Part shown: in pieces, positions 1 to 8,295 of the stretch
How positions within the stretch are numbered: position 1 is the first letter of the stretch
Layout: each line of letters begins with the position of its first letter
NCBI RefSeq assembly: GCF_000222705.1
Contig: NZ_AFUB01000019.1
Span: forward strand, 1 to 64,000
Direction: 5' to 3'
Length of the DNA stretch: 64,000 nucleotides
Source: Streptococcus mitis bv. 2 str. SK95
Lineage (GTDB): Bacteria > Bacillota > Bacilli > Lactobacillales > Streptococcaceae
Translations under genes and position numbers: made by a program
The notes under the pieces: generated by a model
What the model was told of the DNA's origin: nothing
What the model saw: the letters and a program-made list of their open reading frames with translations, nothing else
The model's database searches: none

Positions 1-909
1 TGTTATATTATATTTTATATCCCATGATTTTTGTTTCAATCTATAATTTAAATTATAAATTCCGTAATATTTCAACTCTAAATCTGTCTTATTTTTTTCT
101 ATCTTTTTTATTTGAGAAATATATTTGTGACCTATATCGAAAATTTGATAAAGGAAAAAAATTTCTGAAGAAATTATAATTAACACTAAGATTACTGGCA
201 GGATGTCTACTAGCAAATTCACTTTAATCAGATTATAAAAATTTAATAAAATAATTGTTAAATAAAGTGAATATAAATAAGGGAATACAAACGCCATTAT
301 GAAAGAAAGGAATAAAATTATTTTTTCTTTTCGCGAATCAAAATTGAGCTTAGATAGCAATTTTATCAGGAAATATTGCAAAATTAAAAAAATAAGTTGA
401 AAAAAAGATAGATATATATTGAGTATGTCGTTTACATTGTTTGCCCAGAAAAACATTATTGTATTTAAAAATATCAGTCCCCATCTTAAAAGATTCCATA
501 GGGCAGTACGACCAATTCCTACCTCATTTTTCGAACGTTCCCAATCATATTTCAGGAGCAGTTCTAGGTATTGACTGAGCTTTTGTGACTTTTCCTCTGA
601 GTAATCAAAATTACTTAAAAGATCCCAAATATGTCCATCTTTCATGTAATACTCATTAACATATTTTACATTCATATCAGAGCCATATGGATTGATTTGT
701 GATTTAAGTCTACTAACTGCAGATTTCCTATTTTTTCCGTCTAGTAAATCAACAATTATCAACTTTATACTTTTTCTCCATTCTGTTCTTTCCTTAGTAA
801 TATAATCAAGCCAATTTCTTTTACTATTATTTACAAACACTAAAATCGCACTCAAGATAGCCCCTAGACCAGCTCCACTAATTAGAGTAATAATCTGGCT
901 TATTTCCAA
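1..909 (-). CDS. Partial membrane protein of unknown function, 3' end beyond window
   Basis: An open frame of 303 codons runs off the left edge without a stop. The chosen start is TTG at 907-909, with GAGG eight bases upstream; a second in-frame TTG lies at 937-939. Residues about 4-25 form one hydrophobic helix (IITLISGAGLGAILSAILVF). A charged cytoplasmic-type segment follows (NSKRNWLDYITKERTEWRKS), and from about residue 145 there are roughly four more hydrophobic helices. I do not recognise the family. The DNA is clearly more AT-rich than the neighbouring genes, with many ATA and TTA codons, which fits an acquired gene. It lies in the same frame as the acetyltransferase upstream, separated by that gene's TAG stop and a hairpin. 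In pneumococcus I would expect valS nearby, so this may be an insertion; that part is inference. Confidence 0.7.
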   Translation of the reverse strand, partial: MEISQIITLISGAGLGAILSAILVFVNNSKRNWLDYITKERTEWRKSIKLIIVDLLDGKNRKSAVSRLKSQINPYGSDMNVKYVNEYYMKDGHIWDLLSNFDYSEEKSQKLSQYLELLLKYDWERSKNEVGIGRTALWNLLRWGLIFLNTIMFFWANNVNDILNIYLSFFQLIFLILQYFLIKLLSKLNFDSRKEKIILFLSFIMAFVFPYLYSLYLTIILLNFYNLIKVNLLVDILPVILVLIIISSEIFFLYQIFDIGHKYISQIKKIEKNKTDLELKYYGIYNLNYRLKQKSWDIKYNIT

Positions 910-947
910 TCTTCTAACCTCGCTTTCAAAATTCTTCAATACATCCC

Positions 948-972
948 AACTGTTCGATTTTCTCGAACAGTT
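948..972 (-). terminator. Ten-base-pair hairpin after the acetyltransferase gene
   Basis: AACTGTTCGA (948-957) pairs perfectly with TCGAACAGTT (963-972) around a five-base loop, directly downstream of the acetyltransferase stop. On the minus strand it is followed by GGGATG rather than a T-run. It is therefore a weak or partial terminator, or an mRNA 3'-end stabiliser. Confidence 0.4.
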
Positions 973-975
973 CAA

Positions 976-1542
976 CTAACAGTTTAAACTCTCCCACTCA
1001 CTCCTCAGCAAGCCATATATCAGACTGTCACAGCGGTTGCCTTGAGCATCTTTGCGGTCTCTTATGCGAGCTTCTAAGGTAAAGCCAAGTTTTTCTGCAA
1101 CTCGTTGACTTTGGAGATTATGGCTGTAGCAAGATAGTTCAACCTTGTGAAGACCAAGTTCTTTAAAAGCCTCATCAATCAAGGCACGTGCCGCCTCTGG
1201 AACATAACCTAGACCCCAATAGTCTGGATGTAAGATATAGCCAATCTCCAAGACATCATCCTCATGACGACGAGGGAAATCAACAGAGCCGATGACCTTA
1301 TCGGTTCCTTTAACGACAATTCCATAGCCCGCTGGGAGATTGTTCTTTTCATTACGCTCGGGAAGGATATGCTCTAGATAATAAATCTCATCTTCCAAGG
1401 TCTTGACGGGCGGAAATGCTGCTGGATAGGCGACCTCTGGCAAACTAGCGTAGGCATGGATATCCTCGGCATCCGCCACTGTACGGACTCGTAAAACTAG
1501 CCGTTCGGTTTCTAATCGTTCTGGTAATTGTGCTTGCTCCAT
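976..1542 (-). CDS. GNAT-family N-acetyltransferase (RimJ/RimL-like)
   Basis: A 188-residue protein starting MEQAQLPERLETERLVLRV, typical of RimJ/RimL-type acetyltransferases that move an acetyl group from acetyl-CoA to a protein N-terminus or small amine. The acetyl-CoA pyrophosphate-binding segment is visible as HPDYWGLGYVPEA at about residues 110-125. The C-terminal strand has the family pattern HNLQSQRVAEKLGF. The ATG at 1542 is preferred over a longer frame reaching back into the leader, because the region upstream is a T-box leader and GAGGTAGGAAG precedes this ATG. Its expression should rise when a particular tRNA is uncharged. The substrate cannot be read from the sequence. Confidence 0.85.
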   Translation of the reverse strand: MEQAQLPERLETERLVLRVRTVADAEDIHAYASLPEVAYPAAFPPVKTLEDEIYYLEHILPERNEKNNLPAGYGIVVKGTDKVIGSVDFPRRHEDDVLEIGYILHPDYWGLGYVPEAARALIDEAFKELGLHKVELSCYSHNLQSQRVAEKLGFTLEARIRDRKDAQGNRCDSLIYGLLRSEWESLNC

Positions 1543-1562
1543 CTTCCTACCTCGCTTCCCAT

Positions 1563-1854
1563 AAAAAATGCCCCTGCCATCTACATGACAGGGACGAATG
1601 TGTTTATCCGCGGTACCACCCAATTTCGGGCAGATGCCCGCAACTCTAGTCTTCTTGTTTCTCTTTTATGATGTCGTTAGCTCGCTTTGACGTACTTCAG
1701 TACAGCCTACAACTCGCTGCCTAGTCCTAAAAGGAAACAAAAAGACTATTCTAATATTTCATTTTCATCCATCAGCAACCAATTTTGACACATTTGTGGA
1801 CTTCTCAGCACCGCCACTTTCTGTAAAATGTGGGATTCAAAACACCTCTGATGG
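1563..1854 (-). promoter_or_regulatory. T-box riboswitch leader upstream of the GNAT gene
   Basis: The minus strand carries the T-box sequence TTGGGTGGTACCGCGG (about 1608-1623). It is followed by a G/C-rich hairpin (CCCTG..CAGGG) and TTTTTT at 1563-1568, the terminator that competes with the antiterminator. Stem I is closed by CCATCAG (1854-1848) pairing with CTGATGG (1775-1769). An upper stem CACATT/AATGTG carries a GTGG..CCAC distal arm. Specifier candidates in the loop on the 3' side (TCAAAATTGGTTG) are GTT (Val) or ATT (Ile); I cannot decide between them. A further palindromic arm with GTACTGAAGTAC lies between stem I and the T-box motif. Confidence 0.9.
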
Positions 1855-1858
1855 CTTT

Positions 1859-1887
1859 ATTGTAGCAAGTTTTTCACAGAAATGCAA
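1859..1887 (-). promoter_or_regulatory. Promoter of the T-box / GNAT transcript
   Basis: The -35 is TTGCAT (1882-1887), the spacer 17 bases, and the -10 TACAAT (1859-1864) with an extended TGC in front. The predicted start, about 1852, falls at the first bases of T-box stem I, which supports both calls. The promoter lies immediately downstream of the preceding gene's stop. Confidence 0.75.
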
Positions 1888-1900
1888 GGGACAAGAAAAA

Positions 1901-2296
1901 TTACTTGAAGCTGATTCCGTGTTCTTTTAATTTCTTGATGGTAGCTGGGCCGATTCCTTTCAAAGCAAGGAGTTCTTTTTCCGTCCAGTTTTTAAAGTCA
2001 GCAGCCGACTTGATACCTTCATCATAGAAAGTCTTAGCACGATCTACTGAGAGGCCACCCAAAGTAGCTGCGAAATCTTCTACTGAACTGGCTACTTTTT
2101 GAGCTTGTTCCTTGGTCGCTTCTACTGCTTGTTCCACTTTTTTAGAGACAACTTTTCCTGCTTCGCTGGCAGACTTTTCTGCGTGTTTCACGACTTTTTT
2201 GGTCTCTTCGACAACCTTAGTCACAGTACTTGAAAATGCACCTGAGCGACGGAGGCTATTTCGCAATTGTTTTTTACGTTGGAGTTTCTTTGACAT
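1901..2296 (-). CDS. Small basic helix-hairpin-helix protein
   Basis: A 131-residue protein with three parts. The N-terminus is very basic (KKLQRKKQLRNSLRRS). A long Lys/Glu/Ala-rich helical stretch at about 25-80 (repeated VVEETKKVV-like turns) follows, probably a coiled coil or amphipathic helix. The C-terminal domain at about 83-131 carries a helix-hairpin-helix motif (LLALKGIGPATIKKLKEHGI), which usually contacts the DNA backbone non-specifically. Homologous proteins occur widely in streptococci without an assigned role. AGGA lies about nine bases before the ATG. Its place in nucleic-acid binding is inferred from the motif alone. Confidence 0.8.
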   Translation of the reverse strand: MSKKLQRKKQLRNSLRRSGAFSSTVTKVVEETKKVVKHAEKSASEAGKVVSKKVEQAVEATKEQAQKVASSVEDFAATLGGLSVDRAKTFYDEGIKSAADFKNWTEKELLALKGIGPATIKKLKEHGISFK

Positions 2297-2312
2297 GATA
2301 AAATCCTTTCAA

Positions 2313-2340
2313 TAAAAAATCCCTGATTTGACAAGGATTT
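2313..2340 (-). terminator. Weak terminator after the DUF1912 gene
   Basis: On the minus strand AAATCC and GGATTT pair around an eleven-base loop and are followed by a run of T, just before the next gene's ribosome-binding site. The stem is short. Confidence 0.4.
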
Positions 2341-2393
2341 AATAAAGATATTCTATCAAGATTTCGGCGAAAAATCAAGAAAGTATCACTATT

Positions 2394-2648
2394 TTAATAA
2401 TTTCGCTCGCCAAACAAGCCCTCTGGCAAGTCATGGAATCCCTTGCCCGCCTTGAAATTTTCAAACTTACCAAGCAAGAACTGGTAGGCATCCAAGCGGC
2501 TTTCGTAGCGAATCATGGCATCTTTGGCACGCTCGTCTTGATCTTCCTCGTAGACCTTTTGACTTTCCTTGTGCGCCATGTCGTTGATCATGATCTGGGT
2601 ATTGACCCAGGCTTCAAATTCCTTCATAAATTCCTGTTCGTAACTCAT
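2394..2648 (-). CDS. DUF1912-type small streptococcal protein
   Basis: An 84-residue acidic, mostly helical protein (MSYEQEFMKEFEAWVNTQI...) with no signal peptide or membrane segment. Its length and opening match a small streptococcus-restricted family that I recall as DUF1912, of unknown function. It follows the DUF438 gene after only nine bases and probably shares its mRNA. AAGGAGAATCA in front of the ATG is a good ribosome-binding site. Confidence 0.75.
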   Translation of the reverse strand: MSYEQEFMKEFEAWVNTQIMINDMAHKESQKVYEEDQDERAKDAMIRYESRLDAYQFLLGKFENFKAGKGFHDLPEGLFGERNY

Positions 2649-2657
2649 TGATTCTCC

Positions 2658-3992
2658 TTATTCTAATCCACGGAAATAGTCCGTATCAATCTCACGGTAG
2701 GGCTGGATATCCTGAACATACTCCAACACCCCTTGAAATTCTCCGTCTTCATCGTGTACCGCGGCATAGGTTATGTGGACAAACTTGCCTCGTGACTCTG
2801 ACTTGAACCACATTTCATACTTGTCCTTGACCCCTTCACGAAGACCTTTCATAACGGCCTTCACCTTGTCTAAGTACTTGGGCGGATGGCAGAGTTCTAC
2901 ATTGCGCCCGACTTGGGACGGCGTCCGTTTGAAAATCATCTCATCAGCTGGCGCATTGTCATTGTAATACTGAAAAATATCGTCTTTATTGACAAAGGTA
3001 ATCTCCATGGGGAGGTGATTGAGGATGAGGTTGGCCTGCTCAACAGAGAGATAGCCATTGCCAAAAGCCTGTTGACTATGGCGGTCCAGCACTGCTTCCT
3101 TTTCCTTAGGGGTAAAGGTAATGGTAAACTGACCTTCTGGCGTATCGATAACTTGCTGCACTTGACCTTCAGCCGTGTCTAGTTGCACGGGCTCCTCTGC
3201 ACTCTTTTCCTCAACAAAACGCTGTCGTTCTGGAACCCATTTCTCAGACGGACGGATGATGGCATAGCCATAGGCATCGCTCTCCTCCGCAATCTGAATC
3301 CAATCGTCCTGGGTGAAAGACTCGAGGAGAATCATGAGGAGGATGGACTCTTCCTTGAAAATCATACTTTCAAACTCTGTCGCAAAAGCTTCAAAATCTT
3401 CTTTCACACTGCTAATCGACACTTCTGGAAGTGACTTGGCTGTCGTTAGAGCTGTTTGAAAGAGTTCCCTAATCTGGTCATCCACTCCCCACATAACTTT
3501 TGGAGGTGAATCGTGACCATAGCGCTCCATGATGGGAAAGAAGAGCTCTTCCTTGCGCTGGTAGTGGATATCAAATTGCCCCAAAAGCCCCATTTGACGG
3601 ACCAAACCCTTGCGCATTTCTGCCAGCATTTCCTCGTCTTCCATAGACTCATAGGTATCTAACAGTCTCCGAATGCGAATCAAGGCAGCGCGGAGGGCCA
3701 GATTTTCATCCTTGAAGACCCGAACTGGGTGACCTGGGTGCTCTGTATCCTCTACTTCGACACCCTTAACAGCATTTTTAAAAAGATTGGCATGGACATC
3801 ACAGAGCTCCATGACATCTTCAAAAGTGACTCCTGAGTCTGAGTTCATCAGCTCGTGCTCCATGAGGGAAATTTCGATGGCTGACACACCTGTAAAGGTC
3901 GCATCAAAACGCTCCTGAACTGACTCAGGAGAGGCGCCATTGTGCAATTCTAACAAAATATCCCGTAGGATATGAATCCGTTCATCTGCCAT
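2658..3992 (-). CDS. DUF438 / hemerythrin / PAS domain protein
   Basis: A 444-residue cytoplasmic protein with three regions. The N-terminal DUF438 helical domain covers about 1-70. A hemerythrin-like HHE four-helix region covers about 80-235, with likely metal ligands in VHANLFKNAV, HPGHPVRVFKDEN and HYQRKEELFFPIMERYGHD. A C-terminal PAS-type domain covers about 305-430 (NLILNHLPMEITFVNKDDIFQYYN ... HITYAAVHDEDGEFQGVLEYVQDI). Related proteins are thought to sense or handle oxygen, nitric oxide or iron-sulfur damage. The start overlaps the stop of the DUF1858 gene upstream, so the two are translationally coupled. Confidence 0.85.
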   Translation of the reverse strand: MADERIHILRDILLELHNGASPESVQERFDATFTGVSAIEISLMEHELMNSDSGVTFEDVMELCDVHANLFKNAVKGVEVEDTEHPGHPVRVFKDENLALRAALIRIRRLLDTYESMEDEEMLAEMRKGLVRQMGLLGQFDIHYQRKEELFFPIMERYGHDSPPKVMWGVDDQIRELFQTALTTAKSLPEVSISSVKEDFEAFATEFESMIFKEESILLMILLESFTQDDWIQIAEESDAYGYAIIRPSEKWVPERQRFVEEKSAEEPVQLDTAEGQVQQVIDTPEGQFTITFTPKEKEAVLDRHSQQAFGNGYLSVEQANLILNHLPMEITFVNKDDIFQYYNDNAPADEMIFKRTPSQVGRNVELCHPPKYLDKVKAVMKGLREGVKDKYEMWFKSESRGKFVHITYAAVHDEDGEFQGVLEYVQDIQPYREIDTDYFRGLE

Positions 3993-4225
3993 TAGTCTAA
4001 TCCAATCACTTCGTAACCATTCGCTTCTAGCGTGCGGACAATCTTGTCCATAGGAGTTCCTTCGAGCTTAGAACCCTGTTTGAGCGATACTTTGCGACCG
4101 ACTGTGTTGCGCATCAAGGGATTAGCAAGTGGTTTAAAACCAAGCTCCACTAGGATTTCCAAGACTTCTGGATGCTTATCCACCACTTCTGCAACGGGAA
4201 TTGACACATCGATGATATTATCCAT
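3992..4225 (-). CDS. DUF1858 domain protein (ScdA N-terminal-like)
   Basis: A 77-residue protein, MDNIIDVSIPVAEVVDKHPE..., matching the small DUF1858 domain that forms the N-terminus of ScdA/YtfE-type iron-sulfur repair proteins. Here it is a separate polypeptide placed directly before the DUF438/hemerythrin gene. The pair looks like a split ScdA-like repair or sensing module (inference). The start is the ATG at 4225, because GGAGG lies five bases upstream; the first ATG of the longer frame overlaps that site. Confidence 0.8.
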   Translation of the reverse strand: MDNIIDVSIPVAEVVDKHPEVLEILVELGFKPLANPLMRNTVGRKVSLKQGSKLEGTPMDKIVRTLEANGYEVIGLD

Positions 4226-4266
4226 GACGACCTCCATGTATGTTCTAAAATGATTTTGCTGCTTAT

Positions 4267-4272
4267 ATTATA
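4267..4272 (-). promoter_or_regulatory. Extended -10 of the DUF1858-DUF438-DUF1912 operon
   Basis: TATAAT preceded by TGG (extended -10) lies 41 bases before the DUF1858 start. The matching -35 region (GTGTAT) is poor. Confidence 0.55.
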
Positions 4273-4296
4273 CCATAAGGACGATTAGCATACACC

Positions 4297-4320
4297 AAAA
4301 AAGAGGGTTGCCCCTCTTTC
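4297..4320 (-). terminator. Terminator of the rimP-rbfA operon
   Basis: AAAGAGGG and CCCTCTTT form an 8-bp stem with a four-base loop, followed on the minus strand by TTTTTT. It starts right at the rbfA stop codon. Confidence 0.85.
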
Positions 4321-4671
4321 TTAATTTTTATCCAGATTACGTAGCATCTCGTCAATCTTGTTTCCATATTCAATGGACTCATCTTTGACGAAGGTTAAAT
4401 CTGGGATTTTGTACAATTTCAAATTGCGACCAAGTTCACGTTTGATCGTACCAGTTGCTTTTTCAAGCCCGATTTGAGCTTTTTGATTATCCGAAGCAAG
4501 GTTACTCAAAATGGTGTAGTAAACCTTGGCAACAGACAAGTCACCCAGCATCTGAACATCTGTAATGGTCACACCTTGGACACGCGGATCACGGACCTTC
4601 TTTTGCAAAATCTCGTTGACTTCACGCTTGATTTCCATGCCTACACGATCCGTACGGAAATGATTTGCCAT
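4321..4671 (-). CDS. rbfA: Ribosome-binding factor A
   Basis: A 116-residue protein, [39 protein letters not shown]..., the standard length and sequence for RbfA, a cold-shock factor with a KH-like fold that helps mature the 30S subunit and 16S rRNA 5' end. AAAGGA before the ATG at 4671 supports this start over an in-frame ATG nine codons upstream. It is the last gene of the rimP-nusA-infB operon, set 250 bases from infB by a structured spacer. A strong terminator follows. Confidence 0.95.
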   Translation of the reverse strand: MANHFRTDRVGMEIKREVNEILQKKVRDPRVQGVTITDVQMLGDLSVAKVYYTILSNLASDNQKAQIGLEKATGTIKRELGRNLKLYKIPDLTFVKDESIEYGNKIDEMLRNLDKN

Positions 4672-4744
4672 GATATTCCTTTCTCTACTTTGAACCAAAA
4701 GCTAGGCCAGCAGACCTAGCTATTTTTAAACTTATTGATTTTCA

Positions 4745-4774
4745 TTTCAAATTGAAACGAAGTTCAATTTGAAA
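4745..4774. repeat. 12-bp inverted repeat between infB and rbfA
   Basis: TTTCAAATTGAA (4745-4756) and TTCAATTTGAAA (4763-4774) are perfect inverses around ACGAAG. In the operon mRNA this forms a hairpin between infB and rbfA, a possible processing or attenuation site. Confidence 0.7.
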
Positions 4775-4780
4775 CCACCT

Positions 4781-4914
4781 GCTTCTTTCGCTGTGGTGAA
4801 AGTGATGGAACTGATTTATCAGTCCCATCACAGGGGATTTTTGAGACCCTAGGCTCAAAAATAAGCAATGAAACCATCGGTTTGCTTGCGTCCCTCACCA
4901 CCTAAGAAAGGAGC
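4781..4914 (+). repeat. Structured repeat family A, copy 1
   Basis: Read on the plus strand this element is closed by GCTTCTTTC (4781-4789) pairing with GAAAGGAGC (4906-4914). Inside is a second stem, GTGGTGA/TCACCAC (4793-4799 with 4895-4901). Three hairpins follow: GTGATGG-ACTGA..TCAGT-CCATCAC, TTTTGAG..CTCAAAA, and AAACC..GGTTT. Single-stranded blocks such as AGGGGATTTT and AAAAATAAG are shared with the copy at 18662-18797. It lies antisense to the infB-rbfA transcript, so orientation relative to the operon is not fixed. Confidence 0.8.
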
Positions 4915-4921
4915 AAAAATC

Positions 4922-7672
4922 TTATCTCTTGATTTCTTCCATGACGTAGGCCTCAATCACATCATCCATCTTGATATCATTGTAGCCATCAATCATGAGA
5001 CCACCTTCACGACCGTTTGTAACTTCTTTGACGTCATCTTTGTAGTGTTTCAAGCTTGCGAGTTCACCGTCATAGATAACAACACCGTCACGGATTACAC
5101 GGACTTTAGAATCACGGGTAACTTTACCGCTAGTAACCATAAATCCACCGATGGTTCCCACTTTAGATACCTTGAAGGTTTCACGGATAACTGCTTCACC
5201 GATAACTTTTTCTTCAAATTCTGGATCAAGCATCCCTTTCATGGCTTCTTCCATCTCTTCGATAACCTTGTAGATAATGCTGTGGAGACGGATTTCTACA
5301 TCGTCAGCTTCTGCTTGTTGACGCGCTTGTGGCGTAGGGCGTACGTTGAAACCAACGATAAAGGCATTTGAAGCTTCCGCAAGGGTCACGTCAGATTCGT
5401 TGATAGCACCAACTGCCGAGTGAACGATAGTAACTTTCACACCTTCTACGTCAATCTTTTGAAGTGAGGCAGAAAGGGCTTCAACCGAACCTTGGACGTC
5501 GGCCTTGATGATAACATTGACTGACTTGAGTTCACCTGCCTTAAGCGTATCAAAGAGGTTTTCAAGGCTGACACGTTGGGTAGCTTGACGTTGTTTCATG
5601 AGGGCACGTTTTGCACGCTCTTCACCGGCTGCACGCGCAGATTTTTCATCTTCGTAAACGGCAAAGTGGTCACCCGCCATTGGTGCTTCGTTCAAACCTG
5701 TGATAGAAACTGGCGTTGATGGTCCAGCAACCTTGACACGACGACCAAGGTCATTTGTCATAGCACGGACACGTCCGAAAGTATTACCAACAACGATTGG
5801 GTCTTGAACATTCAAAGTACCTTGTTGGACAAGAAGGGTTGCGACCGCACCTTTTCCTTTATCCAAGCGAGCCTCGATAACTGTACCGATCGCACGAACT
5901 GTTGGGTCGGCCTTGAGTTCTTGGATTTCAGCTACAAGTAGGACCGTTTCCAAGAGTTCATCGATGTTTTGGTTGAATTTAGCTGAGATTTCGACAAATT
6001 CAGAATCTCCACCCCAGGCAGTTGACATGACACCGTGTTCAGCCAATTCACCGATAACGCGTTCTGGGTTGGCACCTGGTTTATCAATCTTGTTGATGGC
6101 TACGATGATTGGAACGTTCGCTGCTTTTGAGTGGTTGATGGCTTCGATAGTTTGAGGCATAACCCCGTCATCTGCCGCTACAACCAAGATGGTAATATCG
6201 GTAACAGAAGCACCACGCGCACGCATAGATGTAAAGGCCGCGTGTCCTGGTGTATCAAGGAAGGTAATCTTCTTGCCATTTTCCACGATTTGGTAGGCAC
6301 CGATATGCTGAGTGATACCTCCTGCTTCTCCTGTTGCAACACGAGAGTTACGAAGGGTATCTAGAAGGGTAGTTTTACCATGGTCAACGTGTCCCATGAT
6401 GGTTACAACTGGTGGACGCTCAACTAATTCATCTTCATTAAGATAGCCATCCTCGACAAAGAATCGTTCGATGTCGGCATTATCCACTTCAACCTTTTGT
6501 TTGGCTTCGATACCGTAATCCACCATGAGGAGTTCAATTGTTTCCCCATCCAAGGATTGGTTTTGTGTGGCCATGACACCCATCATAAAGAGTTTCTTAA
6601 CGATTTCAGCTGGTTCACGTTTGATACGTTTTGCGATTTCAGCAACGGTCATACCATCTGTATACTCAAATTCCGTTGGCAATTCGTGGAACTTACGCTC
6701 TGTAACAGGTTTTGGAGTCTGGTTACGGTTGTTTTGCTTGTTCCCTTTTTTATTTTTCTTGTTGTTATTCCAGTTACTATTTCTTTGATTTCTCACTTGA
6801 TTCTGACTACTTCGATTCTTTTGTTGTTTTCTAGGACCATCTTCTTCGTGATCATAATCGTCACGTTCTTTGTCTGGTCGAGCTTGTTTTTTACGACGTG
6901 TATCCACTGGCGCTTCTTTCGCTACAGGAGCTACTGTTACGGCTGGCTGCGTTTGTTCAGCTAGCTTAGCAGCTTCCTCAAAGATTTCCTCAGGTTCCTT
7001 GCGTTTATTAGCTTGAGCCAAGGCTTCTTTGGCAGCTTGCGATTGTTTGAAGCGCTCCTCGCTTGAGCGTGCGTACTCTGCATTTTGCTCTGCTTTTAGG
7101 GCTGCTGCACGGGCTTTAAAGTCAACACGTGGCCCAGCTGGTTTTGGCTGGAAGTCTTGCGGCTGACGGCGATCATTGCCACGATTCCCTTGACCTTGTG
7201 GTTTTTTCCCTTGGTCGTTGAAACGGCGATTGTCGCGATTTCCTTGACCAGGTTTGCCACCATTACGGCCATCGTTTTTCTGACGGTTGCCGTTTTGTTG
7301 TTGGTCACGGTTGTTTCCCTTATTTTGTTTGCGTCGTTCTGCCTGCTCTTTGGCACGCGCCTCACGCTCCGCCTTGAAGTTTCGGCTCTGCGGTCTTGCA
7401 GCCACCACTTTTTCTTCCTTAGCGGCAGCTGGTTTAGCTGATGCAGGCTTTTCAGCTTTCTTTTCTACACTTGCTTTTGGTGCTGCAGGTTTTGCTTCTG
7501 CCTTAGGAGCAGGTGCAGATTTAAAACTAGCTGCGATTTGCTCAGCAGCAGCAGTTTCCACGCTCGATGAGTGGCTTTTTACATCCAAGCCCAACTCTTT
7601 TGCACGCGCTACAACTTCTTTACTTTCTTTTCCAAGTTCTTTTGCGATTTCGTACAATCTTTTCTTAGACAA
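4922..7672 (-). CDS. infB: Translation initiation factor IF-2
   Basis: 916 residues. The N-terminal IF2-N domain ([19 protein letters not shown]) is followed by a long low-complexity basic linker at about 60-330 with Asn/Gln/Arg-rich runs, a second IF2-N domain at about 345-400, and the GTPase core. The G motifs are visible: [20 protein letters not shown] and NKIDKP. C-terminal domains II-IV end [10 protein letters not shown]. It delivers fMet-tRNA to the 30S subunit. The start is TTG at 7672, with GAGGAGG seven bases upstream; a nearer ATG is out of frame. It follows ylxQ after 16 bases. Confidence 0.97.
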   Translation of the reverse strand: MSKKRLYEIAKELGKESKEVVARAKELGLDVKSHSSSVETAAAEQIAASFKSAPAPKAEAKPAAPKASVEKKAEKPASAKPAAAKEEKVVAARPQSRNFKAEREARAKEQAERRKQNKGNNRDQQQNGNRQKNDGRNGGKPGQGNRDNRRFNDQGKKPQGQGNRGNDRRQPQDFQPKPAGPRVDFKARAAALKAEQNAEYARSSEERFKQSQAAKEALAQANKRKEPEEIFEEAAKLAEQTQPAVTVAPVAKEAPVDTRRKKQARPDKERDDYDHEEDGPRKQQKNRSSQNQVRNQRNSNWNNNKKNKKGNKQNNRNQTPKPVTERKFHELPTEFEYTDGMTVAEIAKRIKREPAEIVKKLFMMGVMATQNQSLDGETIELLMVDYGIEAKQKVEVDNADIERFFVEDGYLNEDELVERPPVVTIMGHVDHGKTTLLDTLRNSRVATGEAGGITQHIGAYQIVENGKKITFLDTPGHAAFTSMRARGASVTDITILVVAADDGVMPQTIEAINHSKAANVPIIVAINKIDKPGANPERVIGELAEHGVMSTAWGGDSEFVEISAKFNQNIDELLETVLLVAEIQELKADPTVRAIGTVIEARLDKGKGAVATLLVQQGTLNVQDPIVVGNTFGRVRAMTNDLGRRVKVAGPSTPVSITGLNEAPMAGDHFAVYEDEKSARAAGEERAKRALMKQRQATQRVSLENLFDTLKAGELKSVNVIIKADVQGSVEALSASLQKIDVEGVKVTIVHSAVGAINESDVTLAEASNAFIVGFNVRPTPQARQQAEADDVEIRLHSIIYKVIEEMEEAMKGMLDPEFEEKVIGEAVIRETFKVSKVGTIGGFMVTSGKVTRDSKVRVIRDGVVIYDGELASLKHYKDDVKEVTNGREGGLMIDGYNDIKMDDVIEAYVMEEIKR

Positions 7673-7688
7673 ATCATGTCCTCCTCTT

Positions 7689-7988
7689 CTATTCCATAAG
7701 AGACCTCATTTTCTTTGTAAATCCAGCATCTGTCACAGCCAAAACCTTTCTTGATTTTCCGACTGCTATGCTTAATTCCAGTGTTGAAAACACGGTTATA
7801 ACTTCTACTTGATAATAGTCACTTTTATCTTGAATCTTCTTGGTTAGATTAGGGCCAGCATCATGGGCTAGAAAGACTAGCTTGGCTTTCTGTTCTTGAA
7901 TGGCCTTGACTACCAATTCCTCACCCGATATGATCCTGCCTGCTCGTTGAGCCAGTCCCAAGAGATTGCTTATCTTTTGCTTATTCAA
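7689..7988 (-). CDS. ylxQ: L7Ae-family RNA-binding protein YlxQ
   Basis: A 99-residue protein ([31 protein letters not shown]...) of the L7Ae/L30e/YbxF superfamily, whose members bind RNA kink-turns. The conserved core [14 protein letters not shown] and [16 protein letters not shown] is present. It overlaps rnpM by eight bases, the usual arrangement in the nusA-infB operon of Firmicutes. A ribosome-associated role is inferred from family and context. Confidence 0.9.
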   Translation of the reverse strand: MNKQKISNLLGLAQRAGRIISGEELVVKAIQEQKAKLVFLAHDAGPNLTKKIQDKSDYYQVEVITVFSTLELSIAVGKSRKVLAVTDAGFTKKMRSLME

Positions 7989-8274
7989 GTCCCAACTCTC
8001 TTCTTTTCACTTTGTGATCCACATAAGCGATCAACTCATCATAAAAGCTTTCATCCACTTCCATGCTAAAGCTGCGGTTAAAGACCTTCTTCTTTTTCGC
8101 CTCTAGGGCTTCTGCATTGTCTAGTTTGATATAAGCGCCGCGGCCATTGGCCTTGCCTGTCGGATCGATAAAGACTTGCCCTTCCTTGTTCTTGACAATG
8201 CGCAGCAAATCACGCTTATCAATCACTTGGTTGGATACAACAGACTTGCGCAAAGGGATTTTTCTTGTTTTCAT
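7981..8274 (-). CDS. rnpM: RNase P modulator RnpM (YlxR, DUF448)
   Basis: A 97-residue basic protein, MKTRKIPLRKSVVSNQVIDKRDLLRIVK..., with the YlxR hallmark GRGAYIK (here KANGRGAYIKLDN). In Bacillus subtilis YlxR was shown to bind and modulate RNase P, hence RnpM. It sits between nusA and ylxQ with the usual tight spacing. Usual YlxR/DUF448 proteins begin with a Cys- or Arg-rich R(K)CVAC-type segment; here it reads TRKIPLRKSVVSN, so that part is degenerate in cysteines. Confidence 0.88.
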   Translation of the reverse strand: MKTRKIPLRKSVVSNQVIDKRDLLRIVKNKEGQVFIDPTGKANGRGAYIKLDNAEALEAKKKKVFNRSFSMEVDESFYDELIAYVDHKVKRRELGLE

Positions 8275-8295
8275 CTTTCCCTCCTCTAGCAGCTT

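Noticed and set aside
1769-1800. Assigning the T-box specifier codon
   Set aside because: GTT and ATT both fit in the loop opposite the 5' strand. Without an alignment I cannot choose, so the amino acid is left open.
6497-6964. Hydrophobic plus-strand frame opposite the infB linker
   Set aside because: It is the reverse complement of Asn/Lys/Gln-rich linker codons, which read as Phe/Leu/Val, so hydrophobicity is an artefact.
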